Assembly (NCBI RefSeq): GCF_030411955.1
Contig: NZ_JASNRA010000010.1
Span: forward strand, 41,681 to 105,680
From: Massilia sp. YIM B02443
Lineage (GTDB): Bacteria > Pseudomonadota > Gammaproteobacteria > Burkholderiales > Burkholderiaceae_D
Reading direction: 5' to 3'
Length of the DNA: 64,000 bases
How positions within the stretch are numbered: position 1 is the stretch's first letter; every line of letters starts with the position of its first letter. This document shows positions 26,957-35,963 of the stretch, one piece after another. The translations under genes were made by a program, and so were the position numbers. Under the pieces are notes generated by a model. The model did not search any database. It was given only the letters and a program-made list of their open reading frames with translations, and was not told the DNA's origin.

Positions 26957-29020
26957 TTGCCGACACAATCACTTTCCCGCCGCCTGCATCCCCTGCCCCG
27001 CCTGCTGATGGGGGCCGGCGTATTGCTTCTTTCCTCAGCCGCATTGGCCCAGGAAACTGAACAGGCGGACACGCCGGCAAACGCATCCATCAACGCTTCG
27101 CCAGCGGCCCAGCAAGCGCAAACAGCCGACCAGGCGCCGCCATCGGCCGCCACCCGGCAAGCCGAACAGACCAGCGCCACGCTGCAGGCCGCCGGCCCGC
27201 AAGGCGTCGACTACCGCGTGCGCATCGACGCCCCGCGCCAGCTGGAAGAGCTGCTCGAAGAAAACCTCGACCTGATGCGCTGGCGCGGCAACAGCCGGGT
27301 CGACCTGGAGCAATTGCGGCGCCTGGTCAAGGAAGCGCCGGAACAGGTGCGCAAGCTGATCGCCACCGAAGGCTACTATTCGCCCAAGGTCTCGGCCGGC
27401 CTCGACACCGGCGGCGCCCAGCCGGTGGCGCGCGTGATCGTCGATCCGGGCGAGCCGGTCACGGTCGGCGACGTCGACCTGGTGCTGCAGGGCTTTGTCC
27501 CGTTCGAGGAAGGCGGCGCGCCGTTCGACGCCGCCGCCCTGCGCAACCGCTGGAGCATGCCGGTCGGCGCGCGCTTCCGCATGGGCGACTGGGAAGACGC
27601 CAAGCGCGGCCTGCTGCGCGACGTGGCGCAGACGCGCTTCCCGCGCGCGCGCCTGGTCGAGACCAGCGCCACGGTCGACCCCGATTCGCGCCGCGTGCTG
27701 CTGCGGGTGGTGCTCGACAGCGGCCCCGAGATGCGTTTCGGCGAGCTGCGCATCCGCGGCCTGAAACGCTATCCGCGCACCGTGATCACCAACCTCAACA
27801 AGATCAACCCGGGCGACGAGTACAGCGAAGCGGCGCTGCAGGCACTGCAGTCGCGGGTGCAGGACACCGGCTACTTCAGCAGCGTCGAAGTCAGCGTCGA
27901 CATGCGCGCCGTGCTGGCGGCCGAGATCAAGGACATCAAGGAAGACGACGACCTCGACGCCAATCCGGCCACGCCCGCCGCCGGGTCTTCCACTGATACT
28001 GCGGCCGGCACGGCTCCTGCGAACGCCGTCGCCGCCACCACGCCGGCCAACGGCGCCGGCCCCACCACCCTGCCGGTGGTGATCCGCGTCACCGAAAACA
28101 AGCAGAAGAACGTCGAGGCCGGCCTGGGCTTCTCGACCGACACCGGCGCGCGCGCCCAGCTCGGCTACGACGACCTGAACGTGTTCGGCAAGCGCTTCAA
28201 GAGCGACCTGATCTACGAACAGCGGCGCCAGACCGCGCGCGGCGAATTCTTCTGGCCGACCACCGCCAAGGGCTACAACGACAGCGTCAGCGCCGGCGTC
28301 GAGCGCGAAGACCTGCGCGGCGAGATCACCACCCTGGCCAGCATCGCGGCGCGCCGCGCCTGGGGTTCGCCCCTGCTCGAGCGCAGCCTGACGCTCGAAG
28401 TACTGGCCGAAAAGCGCGAGGTGCAGGGCCTGGAGCCCACCTACACGCGCAGCATCCCGCTTACCTACAGCATCACCCGCCGCAAGCTCGACAGCCTGAT
28501 CCAGCCGACCAACGGCTACGTGCTCAATGCCCAGGTCGGCGGCGCCGTGCTGCCGATCCTGACCGACGAAAAATTCCTGCGCGGTTACCTGCGCGGCATC
28601 GGCTACAAGCCGCTGGGCGAAAAAGGCACGCTGGTCGTGCGCGCCGAACTGGGCGCCGTGGTCTCGAAAGAAAAGCTGGGCGTGCCGAGCACCTTCCTGT
28701 TCCGCGCCGGCGGCGACCAGTCGGTGCGCGGCTATGGCTACCAGGAACTGGGCGTGCAGGAAAACGGCGCCACCGTGGGCGGCAAGGTCCTGGCCACCGC
28801 CAGCGCCGAATACCAGTACTGGTTCAAGCCGCCGTGGGGCGCGGCCGTGTTCTACGACGTCGGCAACGCCGCCGACAGCTTCGGCGCGATCAATCCGAAA
28901 TCCGGCTACGGCGTCGGTGCGCGCTGGCGCAGCCCGGTCGGCCCGATCAACGTCGACCTGGCCTACGGCCACGCGGTGCGCAAGGCGCGCCTGCACTTCT
29001 CACTTGGATTCACGTTCTGA
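26957..29020 (+). CDS. tamA: TamA, outer-membrane BamA-family translocation/assembly protein
   Basis: A 687-residue Omp85-family protein. A signal peptide (RRLHPLPRLLMGAGVLLLSSAALA) is followed by a polar Gln/Ala linker, POTRA-type repeats (about residues 75-300; VTVGDVDLVLQGFVPF, RFGELRIRGLKRYP) and a C-terminal 16-strand barrel with the family motif FRAGGDQSVRGYGYQELG and a terminal Phe. With TamB it helps insert or move proteins and phospholipids at the outer membrane. The start codon is TTG at 26957, 8 bases after GGAG; the next ATG would leave a signal peptide without its basic n-region. The stop overlaps the tamB ATG. Confidence 0.94.
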   Translation: MPTQSLSRRLHPLPRLLMGAGVLLLSSAALAQETEQADTPANASINASPAAQQAQTADQAPPSAATRQAEQTSATLQAAGPQGVDYRVRIDAPRQLEELLEENLDLMRWRGNSRVDLEQLRRLVKEAPEQVRKLIATEGYYSPKVSAGLDTGGAQPVARVIVDPGEPVTVGDVDLVLQGFVPFEEGGAPFDAAALRNRWSMPVGARFRMGDWEDAKRGLLRDVAQTRFPRARLVETSATVDPDSRRVLLRVVLDSGPEMRFGELRIRGLKRYPRTVITNLNKINPGDEYSEAALQALQSRVQDTGYFSSVEVSVDMRAVLAAEIKDIKEDDDLDANPATPAAGSSTDTAAGTAPANAVAATTPANGAGPTTLPVVIRVTENKQKNVEAGLGFSTDTGARAQLGYDDLNVFGKRFKSDLIYEQRRQTARGEFFWPTTAKGYNDSVSAGVEREDLRGEITTLASIAARRAWGSPLLERSLTLEVLAEKREVQGLEPTYTRSIPLTYSITRRKLDSLIQPTNGYVLNAQVGGAVLPILTDEKFLRGYLRGIGYKPLGEKGTLVVRAELGAVVSKEKLGVPSTFLFRAGGDQSVRGYGYQELGVQENGATVGGKVLATASAEYQYWFKPPWGAAVFYDVGNAADSFGAINPKSGYGVGARWRSPVGPINVDLAYGHAVRKARLHFSLGFTF

Positions 29021-32000
29021 TGGATACACCTGACAACAACGCGGCGAGGGACAGCACCCCTGCGCCCGCACACAAGCAGCGCAAATGGCCGCGCCGCGTC
29101 GCCATCGGCGTCGCCGTCACCGGCGTCATCATCGGCGGCACCCTGTGGTACCTGGGCCGCGAGACCACGCTGCAGATGATCGCGCAGCGCGTCGCCAATT
29201 CCACCGGCGGCAAGCTGACCCTGCAGGGCGTGTCCGGTTCGCTGTACGGCGCCATGCACATCGAGCGCCTGGTGTGGCGCACGCCGGAACAGGTGATCAC
29301 GGCCGAGAAGATCGACGTCGACTGGTCGCCGGCCCAGATCCTGTCGCGCGGCATCCTGGTCGACAAATTGTGGGCCGCCAGCGTGCGCATGCAGACGCTC
29401 AAGGAAAGCGAAGACGAGCCGACCGTGCTGCCGGCCAGCCTGGCCCCGCCGTTCAAGGTGGAACTGGACGACGCGCGGCTGGCGCGCATGACGATCGTGA
29501 ACCTGGCCGGCGCCGAAACCCGGGTCGACAACATCCGCGCGCGCGTCAAGGGCGACAAGCAGACTTGGGTGGTCCAGAACGCCGCGGCCGCGACGCCGTT
29601 CGGCCAGGTGGCAGCCAACCTGACGCTGGGCGCGCAGCGCCCGTTCAAGATTGGCGCCACCGGCAGCCTGACGCAATCGCAGGCCAGCGCCGGCGCCCGC
29701 GCCGCCCAGCTGAACCTGAAAGTCGGCGGCGACTTGCAGAACGCCACGCTGGTCGACGCCAGCGGCCAGGCCGGCCGCGCGCTGGGCGACGCCCACTTCG
29801 AGATCGCGCCGTTCGCCGAGATTCCCTTGCGCTCCCTGCGCATCAGCGGCCGTAACGTCGATCCGGGCTTCTTCAATCCGGCGCTGCCGACCGCCGACCT
29901 GAATTTCGCCGTCGCCGGCAAGCTCGACGCGAACCGCAACATCAGCGGCAACGTCGACATCAGCAACGACGGCCCGGCCGGCACCATCGACCAGGGGCGC
30001 CTGCCGCTGCGCGCGGCGCGCGGCCAGCTGGGCGGCAATCTGTCGGCATTGAACGTGTCCGACGTGCTGCTCGACTTCGGCGCCGCGGGTAAATTCACCG
30101 GCACCGGCGGCGTGCAGCGCGGCAAAGACGAAGAAGGCATCGGCACCGCGCGCTTCGCGCTGCATACCGACCGCATCGACCTGAAACAGCTTCACTCGGC
30201 GCTGAAGCCGACCGCGATCAAGGGCGACATCGCGGTCACCAATGAAGCCGAGCGCCAGACGCTGGAAGCGAACCTGAGCGACGCCGGCCTGCGCCTGAGC
30301 GCCCTGGCCACGCTGGAGAACAACGTGGCCACGTTGCGCGAAGCCCGCCTGTCGGCCGGCCGCGGCAGCATCAGCGCCAGCGGCAGCATGAACCTGGACG
30401 ACAAGAAGGCATTCAAGGCGACGCTGACGTCGAACCGCTTCGACCCGTCCGCCTTTGGCGACCTGCCGGTGGCCGACATCAACGCCACCGTCAACGCCGC
30501 CGGCGCCGTGGCGCCCGAGTGGCGCGTGGACGCCGATTTCGCGATCAGGAACAGCCGCCTGATGAACCAGGCCCTGAGCGGTAAAGGCAAGCTGAGCGCC
30601 GACGCCAAACGCATCAGCGGCATCGACGCCGACCTGGCGCTGGGCCAGAACACGGTGGCCATGAACGGCGCCTTCGGCGGCGCCGGCGACCGCCTGCAAT
30701 GGCGCCTCGATGGCAAGCAGCTGGCGGCGGTGCGCAGCGACCTGTATGGCGCGGTCGCCGCCAACGGCGTCGCCAGCGGCACCATGGCCGCGCCGCGCAC
30801 CACCTTCGAAGTCGACGCCCGCGACCTGGGCTGGGTCGCGGCCCAGCGCAAGAACGGCAGCGGCAATTTGCGCGCCAGTGGCGAAGCCTGGCTGGGCGGC
30901 CCGGAAGGCGCGCGCGCGGTCGAGGTCAAGGCCAGCGGCTCCACGCAGCGCTTCAACCCGGCCGCCTTCGGCTCGCCACTGGCGGCCAGCATCAATTCCA
31001 CCTTCAGCGGCAGCGGCCGCGCCGGCGCCGACTGGCGCGGCAACGTCGACCTGCAAGTCAAGGATTCGACGCTGTCGAACTCCCCGTTCTGGGGCCATGC
31101 GCGCCTGAACGCCGACCGCCGCCACGTCTCGAACGCCGACGTCGACCTGCACGTCGGCCCCAACGTGGTCGCCGCCAAGGGCGCGTTCGGCGCCGCGCGC
31201 GACGTCCTGAACTGGCGCATCGACGCGCCGCAGCTGGCCGCGCTCGGCCCCGAGTTCGGCGGCGTGCTGCGCGGCTCGGGCGCCCTGTCGGGCAGCACCG
31301 AGACGCCGTCGCTGACCGCCTCGCTCGAAGGCCAGAATTTGAAACTCATGAGCGTGCACACGGTGCGCGCGCTGCGCGCCAGCGCCAACCTGGGCGCCGG
31401 CCGCGGCGCCAGCGACCCGCTGGTGACCGACGTGCAGGTGACCGGCTACGCCAGCGGCGAGACGCGCGTATCGTCGCTGCGCCTGCAGACCAGCGGCACC
31501 CGCGGCGCGCACACGCTGCGCCTGTCGGCGCTGGGCGACGGCTTTGACGCCAATACCGAGATCCGCGGCGGCTTGAATCGCGACACCTGGAGCGGCACCC
31601 TGGCCGCGCTGCAGAACCGTGGCCGCTACGCCATGTCGCTGCAAAAGCCGGTGCCGGTGACGATCGCCGGCGCGCCGGGTTCGGGCCCGATGGGCCTGGC
31701 CAGCCCGGAGCGCATCAGCTTCGAAGGCGCCGTGGTCCAGCTGGCCAGCGGCAGCATTACCGTGGACACGCTCACCAAGAACGGCCCGCGCTGGGCCAGC
31801 CGCGGCCACGCCGACAACGTGCCGCTGACGTATCTAGCCCAATTCTCGCCGGCGATCGGCGCCAACGCGCGCGGCGACCTGACCCTGGGCGCCGCGTGGT
31901 CGGTCGACATGCGCGCCCCGCAGGCGGCCGGCGCCGCGCCTTCGCTGGCCGGCAACGTGCGCGTGTTCCGCGAGCGCGGCGACGCCATCGTCGGCGGCGA

Positions 32001-33477
32001 CACCCCGGTGCCGCTCGGCCTGCGCCAGTTCCAGGCCAGCGCCGACGTCGCCGGCAGCAGCCTGCGCGTGCGCCTCGACCTGGATGGCGAGCGCACCGGC
32101 CGCGCGAATGTCGAAGCCAACGCCCAGATGCTGGGCGGGAAGCTGGAAAAAGACAGCCCGCTGCGCATGACGGCCAACGCCGACATGCCGTCGATCGCCT
32201 GGCTTGCCTCGCTGGCCGGCCAGCCGGGACTGGAACTGGACGGCGCGCTGCGCCTGGCTCTCTCCGCCGGCGGCACCATCGGCGCGCCGAGCCTGAACGG
32301 CGACATGAACGGCGACCGGCTGGCGGTGCGCTGGCCCGAGCAGGGCGTGCGCCTGCAGAACGGCCAGCTGCGCGCCCAGCTCGGCGGCGACCAGCTGCGC
32401 CTGGAGCGCCTGACCTTCCAGGGCCGCCAGGGCAGCGCCGCCGCCTCCGGCTACGTGCGCTTCGCCGACGGCCAGCCGAGCGCCGAAGTGCGCCTGGTGC
32501 TGGACAAGCTCGAAGCGCTGTCGCGCCCCGACCGCACCGTGCAGGTCAGCGGCAACGCCTCGTTGGTGCGCGACGCCAGCCGCTTCGCGCTGGAAGGCAA
32601 ATTCCGCGCCGACCGCGCGCTGATCGAATTCGCCCCGCAGGGCGGCCCGACCATCTCGGACGACGTGATCGTACTCGGTCGCGGCCTTGAAAAGCCGACG
32701 CCGACCAGCAAGGAAAAGGAAGTGCCGCTGACGGTCGACCTCACCGCCGACCTGGGCGACGAGTTCCGCCTGCGCGCGATGGGCATCGACGCCACCCTGG
32801 CCGGCAGCGCGCGGGTACGCATGACGGGCAGCGGCCAGCCGCGCATCAACGGCACCATCCGTGCCCTGAACGGCACCTATGCGGCCTACGGCCAGCGGCT
32901 GTCGATCGAGCGCGCCAACCTGACCTTCAGCGGCCCGTACGACAATCCCTCGCTCGACGTGCTGGCGGTGCGCAAGCGCCCCGAGGGCGAGCAGCTGTCC
33001 GAGACCAACGTCGAAGCCGGCGTGCAGGTGCGCGGCACCGCGCAGTCGCCGACCGCGCGCCTGGTGTCGACCCCGAACGTGTCCGACAGCGACAAGCTGT
33101 CGTGGCTGGTGCTGGGCCACGGCATGGAAACCACCAGCGGCAGCGAGAAGGACGTGCTGACCGCCGCCGCGGGCGCCCTGCTGGGCGGCGCGGGCGGCAC
33201 CGGCGGTTTCCAGACCAAGCTGGCCACCTCGCTCGGGGTGGACGAAGTGGGCCTGAAGCAGCGCGACATGGGCAGCGACGCGTCGGCGCTGGAAAGCACC
33301 GTGGTCACGGTCGGCAAGCGCATCTCGTCGCGCGCCTACCTGAGCTTCGAGCAGGGCGCCAGCACGGCGTCGAGCCTGGTGAGCCTGCGTTATAAACTCA
33401 ATCCGCGCATCTCGCTGCGCTTCCAGACCGGCACCAACAGCGCGCTCGACGTGCTGTATTCGTGGGCCTTCGACTGA
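29020..33477 (+). CDS. tamB: TamB, inner-membrane anchored translocation/assembly protein (DUF490)
   Basis: A 1485-residue AsmA-like protein. One N-terminal membrane helix (VAIGVAVTGVIIGGTLWYLG) anchors it in the inner membrane. A long periplasmic beta-taco of repeated strands follows, and the C-terminal DUF490 domain ends with SLRYKLNPRISLRFQTGTNSALDVLYSWAFD, a typical TamB end with terminal aromatic. It spans the periplasm to contact TamA and is thought to carry lipids or barrel proteins. The ATG at 29020 shares a base with the tamA stop (TGATG), so the pair is translationally coupled. Confidence 0.95.
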   Translation: MDTPDNNAARDSTPAPAHKQRKWPRRVAIGVAVTGVIIGGTLWYLGRETTLQMIAQRVANSTGGKLTLQGVSGSLYGAMHIERLVWRTPEQVITAEKIDVDWSPAQILSRGILVDKLWAASVRMQTLKESEDEPTVLPASLAPPFKVELDDARLARMTIVNLAGAETRVDNIRARVKGDKQTWVVQNAAAATPFGQVAANLTLGAQRPFKIGATGSLTQSQASAGARAAQLNLKVGGDLQNATLVDASGQAGRALGDAHFEIAPFAEIPLRSLRISGRNVDPGFFNPALPTADLNFAVAGKLDANRNISGNVDISNDGPAGTIDQGRLPLRAARGQLGGNLSALNVSDVLLDFGAAGKFTGTGGVQRGKDEEGIGTARFALHTDRIDLKQLHSALKPTAIKGDIAVTNEAERQTLEANLSDAGLRLSALATLENNVATLREARLSAGRGSISASGSMNLDDKKAFKATLTSNRFDPSAFGDLPVADINATVNAAGAVAPEWRVDADFAIRNSRLMNQALSGKGKLSADAKRISGIDADLALGQNTVAMNGAFGGAGDRLQWRLDGKQLAAVRSDLYGAVAANGVASGTMAAPRTTFEVDARDLGWVAAQRKNGSGNLRASGEAWLGGPEGARAVEVKASGSTQRFNPAAFGSPLAASINSTFSGSGRAGADWRGNVDLQVKDSTLSNSPFWGHARLNADRRHVSNADVDLHVGPNVVAAKGAFGAARDVLNWRIDAPQLAALGPEFGGVLRGSGALSGSTETPSLTASLEGQNLKLMSVHTVRALRASANLGAGRGASDPLVTDVQVTGYASGETRVSSLRLQTSGTRGAHTLRLSALGDGFDANTEIRGGLNRDTWSGTLAALQNRGRYAMSLQKPVPVTIAGAPGSGPMGLASPERISFEGAVVQLASGSITVDTLTKNGPRWASRGHADNVPLTYLAQFSPAIGANARGDLTLGAAWSVDMRAPQAAGAAPSLAGNVRVFRERGDAIVGGDTPVPLGLRQFQASADVAGSSLRVRLDLDGERTGRANVEANAQMLGGKLEKDSPLRMTANADMPSIAWLASLAGQPGLELDGALRLALSAGGTIGAPSLNGDMNGDRLAVRWPEQGVRLQNGQLRAQLGGDQLRLERLTFQGRQGSAAASGYVRFADGQPSAEVRLVLDKLEALSRPDRTVQVSGNASLVRDASRFALEGKFRADRALIEFAPQGGPTISDDVIVLGRGLEKPTPTSKEKEVPLTVDLTADLGDEFRLRAMGIDATLAGSARVRMTGSGQPRINGTIRALNGTYAAYGQRLSIERANLTFSGPYDNPSLDVLAVRKRPEGEQLSETNVEAGVQVRGTAQSPTARLVSTPNVSDSDKLSWLVLGHGMETTSGSEKDVLTAAAGALLGGAGGTGGFQTKLATSLGVDEVGLKQRDMGSDASALESTVVTVGKRISSRAYLSFEQGASTASSLVSLRYKLNPRISLRFQTGTNSALDVLYSWAFD

Positions 33478-34078
33478 GGCCCCTGGGGGCCGGCGCTTGA
33501 CGGCGCTGGCCCCGCGACATCGCATCCGCCGGCGCAGATGCTCCGGACCGCGCCCGATCCCCCATCATCCGGTCGTGCTCGCGCAATCGACGAAACACTG
33601 ATTTGCGGGCGCGCCAGACTCCAGCTTTCATCCTTCGTGGCGCCGGCTCCAACACGCCACTCGACTGCCATCGCAGCTGCCAGACGCGTCCGTATATATC
33701 CGGTATGGGCGCGAGCAACCATGCAAACCGGTCAAATACAGCCACCGTCACGCACATCATTTATTTAATCCTGCCTTGACCGATTATAAAGGCCGCAGCG
33801 AATTCCAATTCATCTTGCACTGCGAATAAAAAAGTTTTCCCAAAATAATATATGGCGCAACTTGTCGATATTCCTTACACATACACATTAATACAATCTC
33901 CCACAAACTATTCATATAAGATTTGATGCGTTAATTGCATATCGGGCTGCAGGCACCGATCGTTTATTAATGATTGGTCTTAATATCCTCTTGATGTCCG
34001 GATCGTTCATCCAGCCGGCGTACGAAATGCATCCGCATGTGGTTTGTTATTAATGTTTATTTCAGGAAGAAACTCACC
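33478..34078. other. 600-base gap with an AT-rich second half
   Basis: No supported gene. The first 50 bases after tamB hold a GC-rich imperfect hairpin (GGGGCCGGCGC 33486-33496, loop, GGCGCTGGCCCC 33502-33513) that could end tamB transcription, though no T-run follows. From about 33770 the composition drops sharply to AT-rich, continuing into the PEP-CTERM gene. Promoter elements for that gene must lie here, but I could not assign them. Confidence 0.5.
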
Positions 34079-34717
34079 ATGATCCGAAAAGTAGCGATGG
34101 CCATCACGGCTGCCTTGTTGACAAATTCCGCTGTGGCGGCAACGATCGATTTCGAATCGCAGGACGGGGGTTACGGTTATTTCGACTACAGCTTTCGCGA
34201 AGATGGATTTAAAGTAAGTTACTCGGCGATTGATCCATTTGGATTTTATCTTATGGATAATCCTGCCGACCATTTAGGTATGTGCAGCAGTACCGGCTGC
34301 GCTTCAAATGGAACCACGGCGTTTTATGGTTTCAACGGGAGCAGCATTACCTTCGATCGCGAGGACAAAGGTTTGTTCTCCTTTACATCGCTGGATGTTG
34401 CCACGACCTTTCTCACATACGGTCGTCCCGTGAATCTGACGCTCACCGCGATGGGATTGAATGGTATTATCACGAACACGATCTTCGTGGACGCAAATCT
34501 GGCCGAATCATTTTCAAATTTCAACTTTAATGACTTTGCCAATATTTCGTCCCTGACGATCACGGGTGGCCAGGAATTGTCGGAATTTGCAATCGACAAC
34601 GTTGTCCTCACGCCAGCAGAGGTTCCGGAACCTGCGGCCTGGGCGACGCTGATTGCCGGCCTCGGCATCATTTCCTCGGTTCGCCGCCGGCGCTCGCGCG
34701 GTGGCCCTGCCCGTTAG
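34079..34717 (+). CDS. PEP-CTERM surface protein (PEPxxW type), unusually AT-rich
   Basis: A 212-residue exported protein. Signal peptide IRKVAMAITAALLTNSAVAA; mature part opens TIDFESQDGGYGYFDYSF, a common start among PEP-CTERM surface proteins, and is Asn/Ser/Thr-rich. The C-terminus has VPEPAAWATLIAGLGIISSV then RRRRSR, an exosortase recognition tail of the PEP-x-x-W kind. The protein is probably processed and displayed with exopolysaccharide. Its codon use is much more AT-rich than its neighbours. The start at 34079 has AGGAAGAAACTCACC upstream. Confidence 0.88.
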   Translation: MIRKVAMAITAALLTNSAVAATIDFESQDGGYGYFDYSFREDGFKVSYSAIDPFGFYLMDNPADHLGMCSSTGCASNGTTAFYGFNGSSITFDREDKGLFSFTSLDVATTFLTYGRPVNLTLTAMGLNGIITNTIFVDANLAESFSNFNFNDFANISSLTITGGQELSEFAIDNVVLTPAEVPEPAAWATLIAGLGIISSVRRRRSRGGPAR

Positions 34718-34742
34718 AAGCCCGCTTTCCGCTATCCATGCC

Positions 34743-35267
34743 ATGCGATATACCACCGCCAGACTGCTCCTGCGCCCGCCCGTGGAAGACGACGTAGCGC
34801 CGCTGTACGCCATCTACGGCGACGCCGCCACCAACACCTTCAATCCGGCCGGGCCCCTGCCCGACGCCGAGCGTGCGCAGGCGGTGCTGGCCGGCTGGCT
34901 GGCGCAGTGGCGCGCACGCGGGCTGGGGCCGTGGGCGATCGCGGCGCAGGATGATCCTGCTCACGTGATCGGCTTCGGCGGCATTTCACTGCATCCTTAC
35001 CTGGAGCAGGAACGCGTGAACCTCGGCTACCGCTTTGCGACGGCGGCCTGGGGCCGGGGCTATGCCACCGAACTGGGACTGGCGGCGCTGGCCTTCGGTT
35101 TCGATGAACACCACTGCGACGAGATCTTCGGCCTGGTGCGCCCGCAGCATGCGGCGTCGATCCGGGTGCTGGAGAAGATCGGGATGGCGCGCTTCGCTAC
35201 GCTCGACGACGTGCCGGGACAGGCGCCCAGCCTGGTCTACCGGGCCCTGCGTCAGGGCCAGGGCTGA
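34743..35267 (+). CDS. GNAT-family N-acetyltransferase (RimJ/RimL-like)
   Basis: A 174-residue acetyltransferase. The N-terminus TTARLLLRPPVEDDVAPLYAIYGD and the acetyl-CoA loop region GYRFATAAWGRGYATELGLAALAFGF are typical of the RimJ/RimL branch, which acetylates small molecules or protein N-termini. The C-terminal part has RPQHAASIRVLEKIGMARF. Substrate unknown. It starts 25 bases after the PEP-CTERM gene, but normal GC-rich codon use sets it apart. Its stop abuts the stop of the convergent DUF4256 gene. Confidence 0.9.
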   Translation: MRYTTARLLLRPPVEDDVAPLYAIYGDAATNTFNPAGPLPDAERAQAVLAGWLAQWRARGLGPWAIAAQDDPAHVIGFGGISLHPYLEQERVNLGYRFATAAWGRGYATELGLAALAFGFDEHHCDEIFGLVRPQHAASIRVLEKIGMARFATLDDVPGQAPSLVYRALRQGQG

Positions 35268-35813
35268 CTAGCTCACCCGCAGCAGCGCCCGGAAGCCGCG
35301 CGCCGCGTAATACGACTGCGCGCCGTTGTGGTACACGAACACGCGCCCATAGCGGCGGTCGCCGAACAGCGCGCCATCCTGCGCGCGGATCTCGGGCGGG
35401 GTGGCGATCCAGCTCGAAGTGCGGGTATCGAATTCGCCCAGTTCCTGCAGCGCGCGGTACTGCGTCTCGTCGAGCAGCGCGACGCCCATCTTCCCGGCCA
35501 GGTCGAGCGCACTGCCGTGCGGCTTGTGTTCCTTGCGCGCGGCGCGCGCGGCGCCGTCGTAGCACAGGCTGCGGCGCCCGGCCGGGGTCTCGGGCGCGCA
35601 GTCGCAGAAGGTCAGCGCCGCGCCCGGCGCCAGCACCACGACGTCCGGCTCGCCGCCGCTGGCTTCCATCGCATCCAGTGCGTCGAGGGCGGCCGGATGG
35701 GCTTCCAACCGCGCCTGCACCATTTGCCAGTCCAGGTCCGCATGGCGCCGCATATTGTTGTCGAAACGGGTCTTCAAGGTCGCAAGCAAGTCGTCGCGTT
35801 GGCGTGGTTGCAT
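35268..35813 (-). CDS. DUF4256 family protein
   Basis: A 181-residue cytoplasmic protein. Family features are an N-terminal helix (LLATLKTRFDNNMRRH), a Cys-containing strand FCDCAPETPAGRRSLCYDGAARAAR, then ALDLAGKMGVALLDETQYRALQELGEFDTRTSSWIATPPEIR and a final GRVFVYHNGAQSYYAARGFRALL. Function unknown. The start at 35813 has GAGGATCAT upstream. It is convergent with the acetyltransferase (adjacent stops). Confidence 0.88.
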   Translation of the reverse strand: MQPRQRDDLLATLKTRFDNNMRRHADLDWQMVQARLEAHPAALDALDAMEASGGEPDVVVLAPGAALTFCDCAPETPAGRRSLCYDGAARAARKEHKPHGSALDLAGKMGVALLDETQYRALQELGEFDTRTSSWIATPPEIRAQDGALFGDRRYGRVFVYHNGAQSYYAARGFRALLRVS

Positions 35814-35963
35814 GATGATCCTCCAGATGAATGAGCGATGGCGCCGCAGGCCAGACTAGCACGGCGCGGCCCGGCCCGGATGGGTCGCGCGCAGGCCTGC
35901 GCCGGCGGCGGCGTTCTGGTGCCAGAATGGCTTCGTGAGGAAAGACTACGTTCGCGAGGCGCA

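Noticed and set aside
27035..28996. 653-codon open frame opposite tamA
   Set aside because: Mirror frame of tamA; the plus strand has signal peptide, POTRA and barrel motifs.
28963..31809. 948-codon open frame opposite tamB
   Set aside because: Antisense shadow of the GC-rich tamB gene: composition is Arg/Ala/Gly/Gln-rich without domains, whereas the plus strand gives a full TamB.
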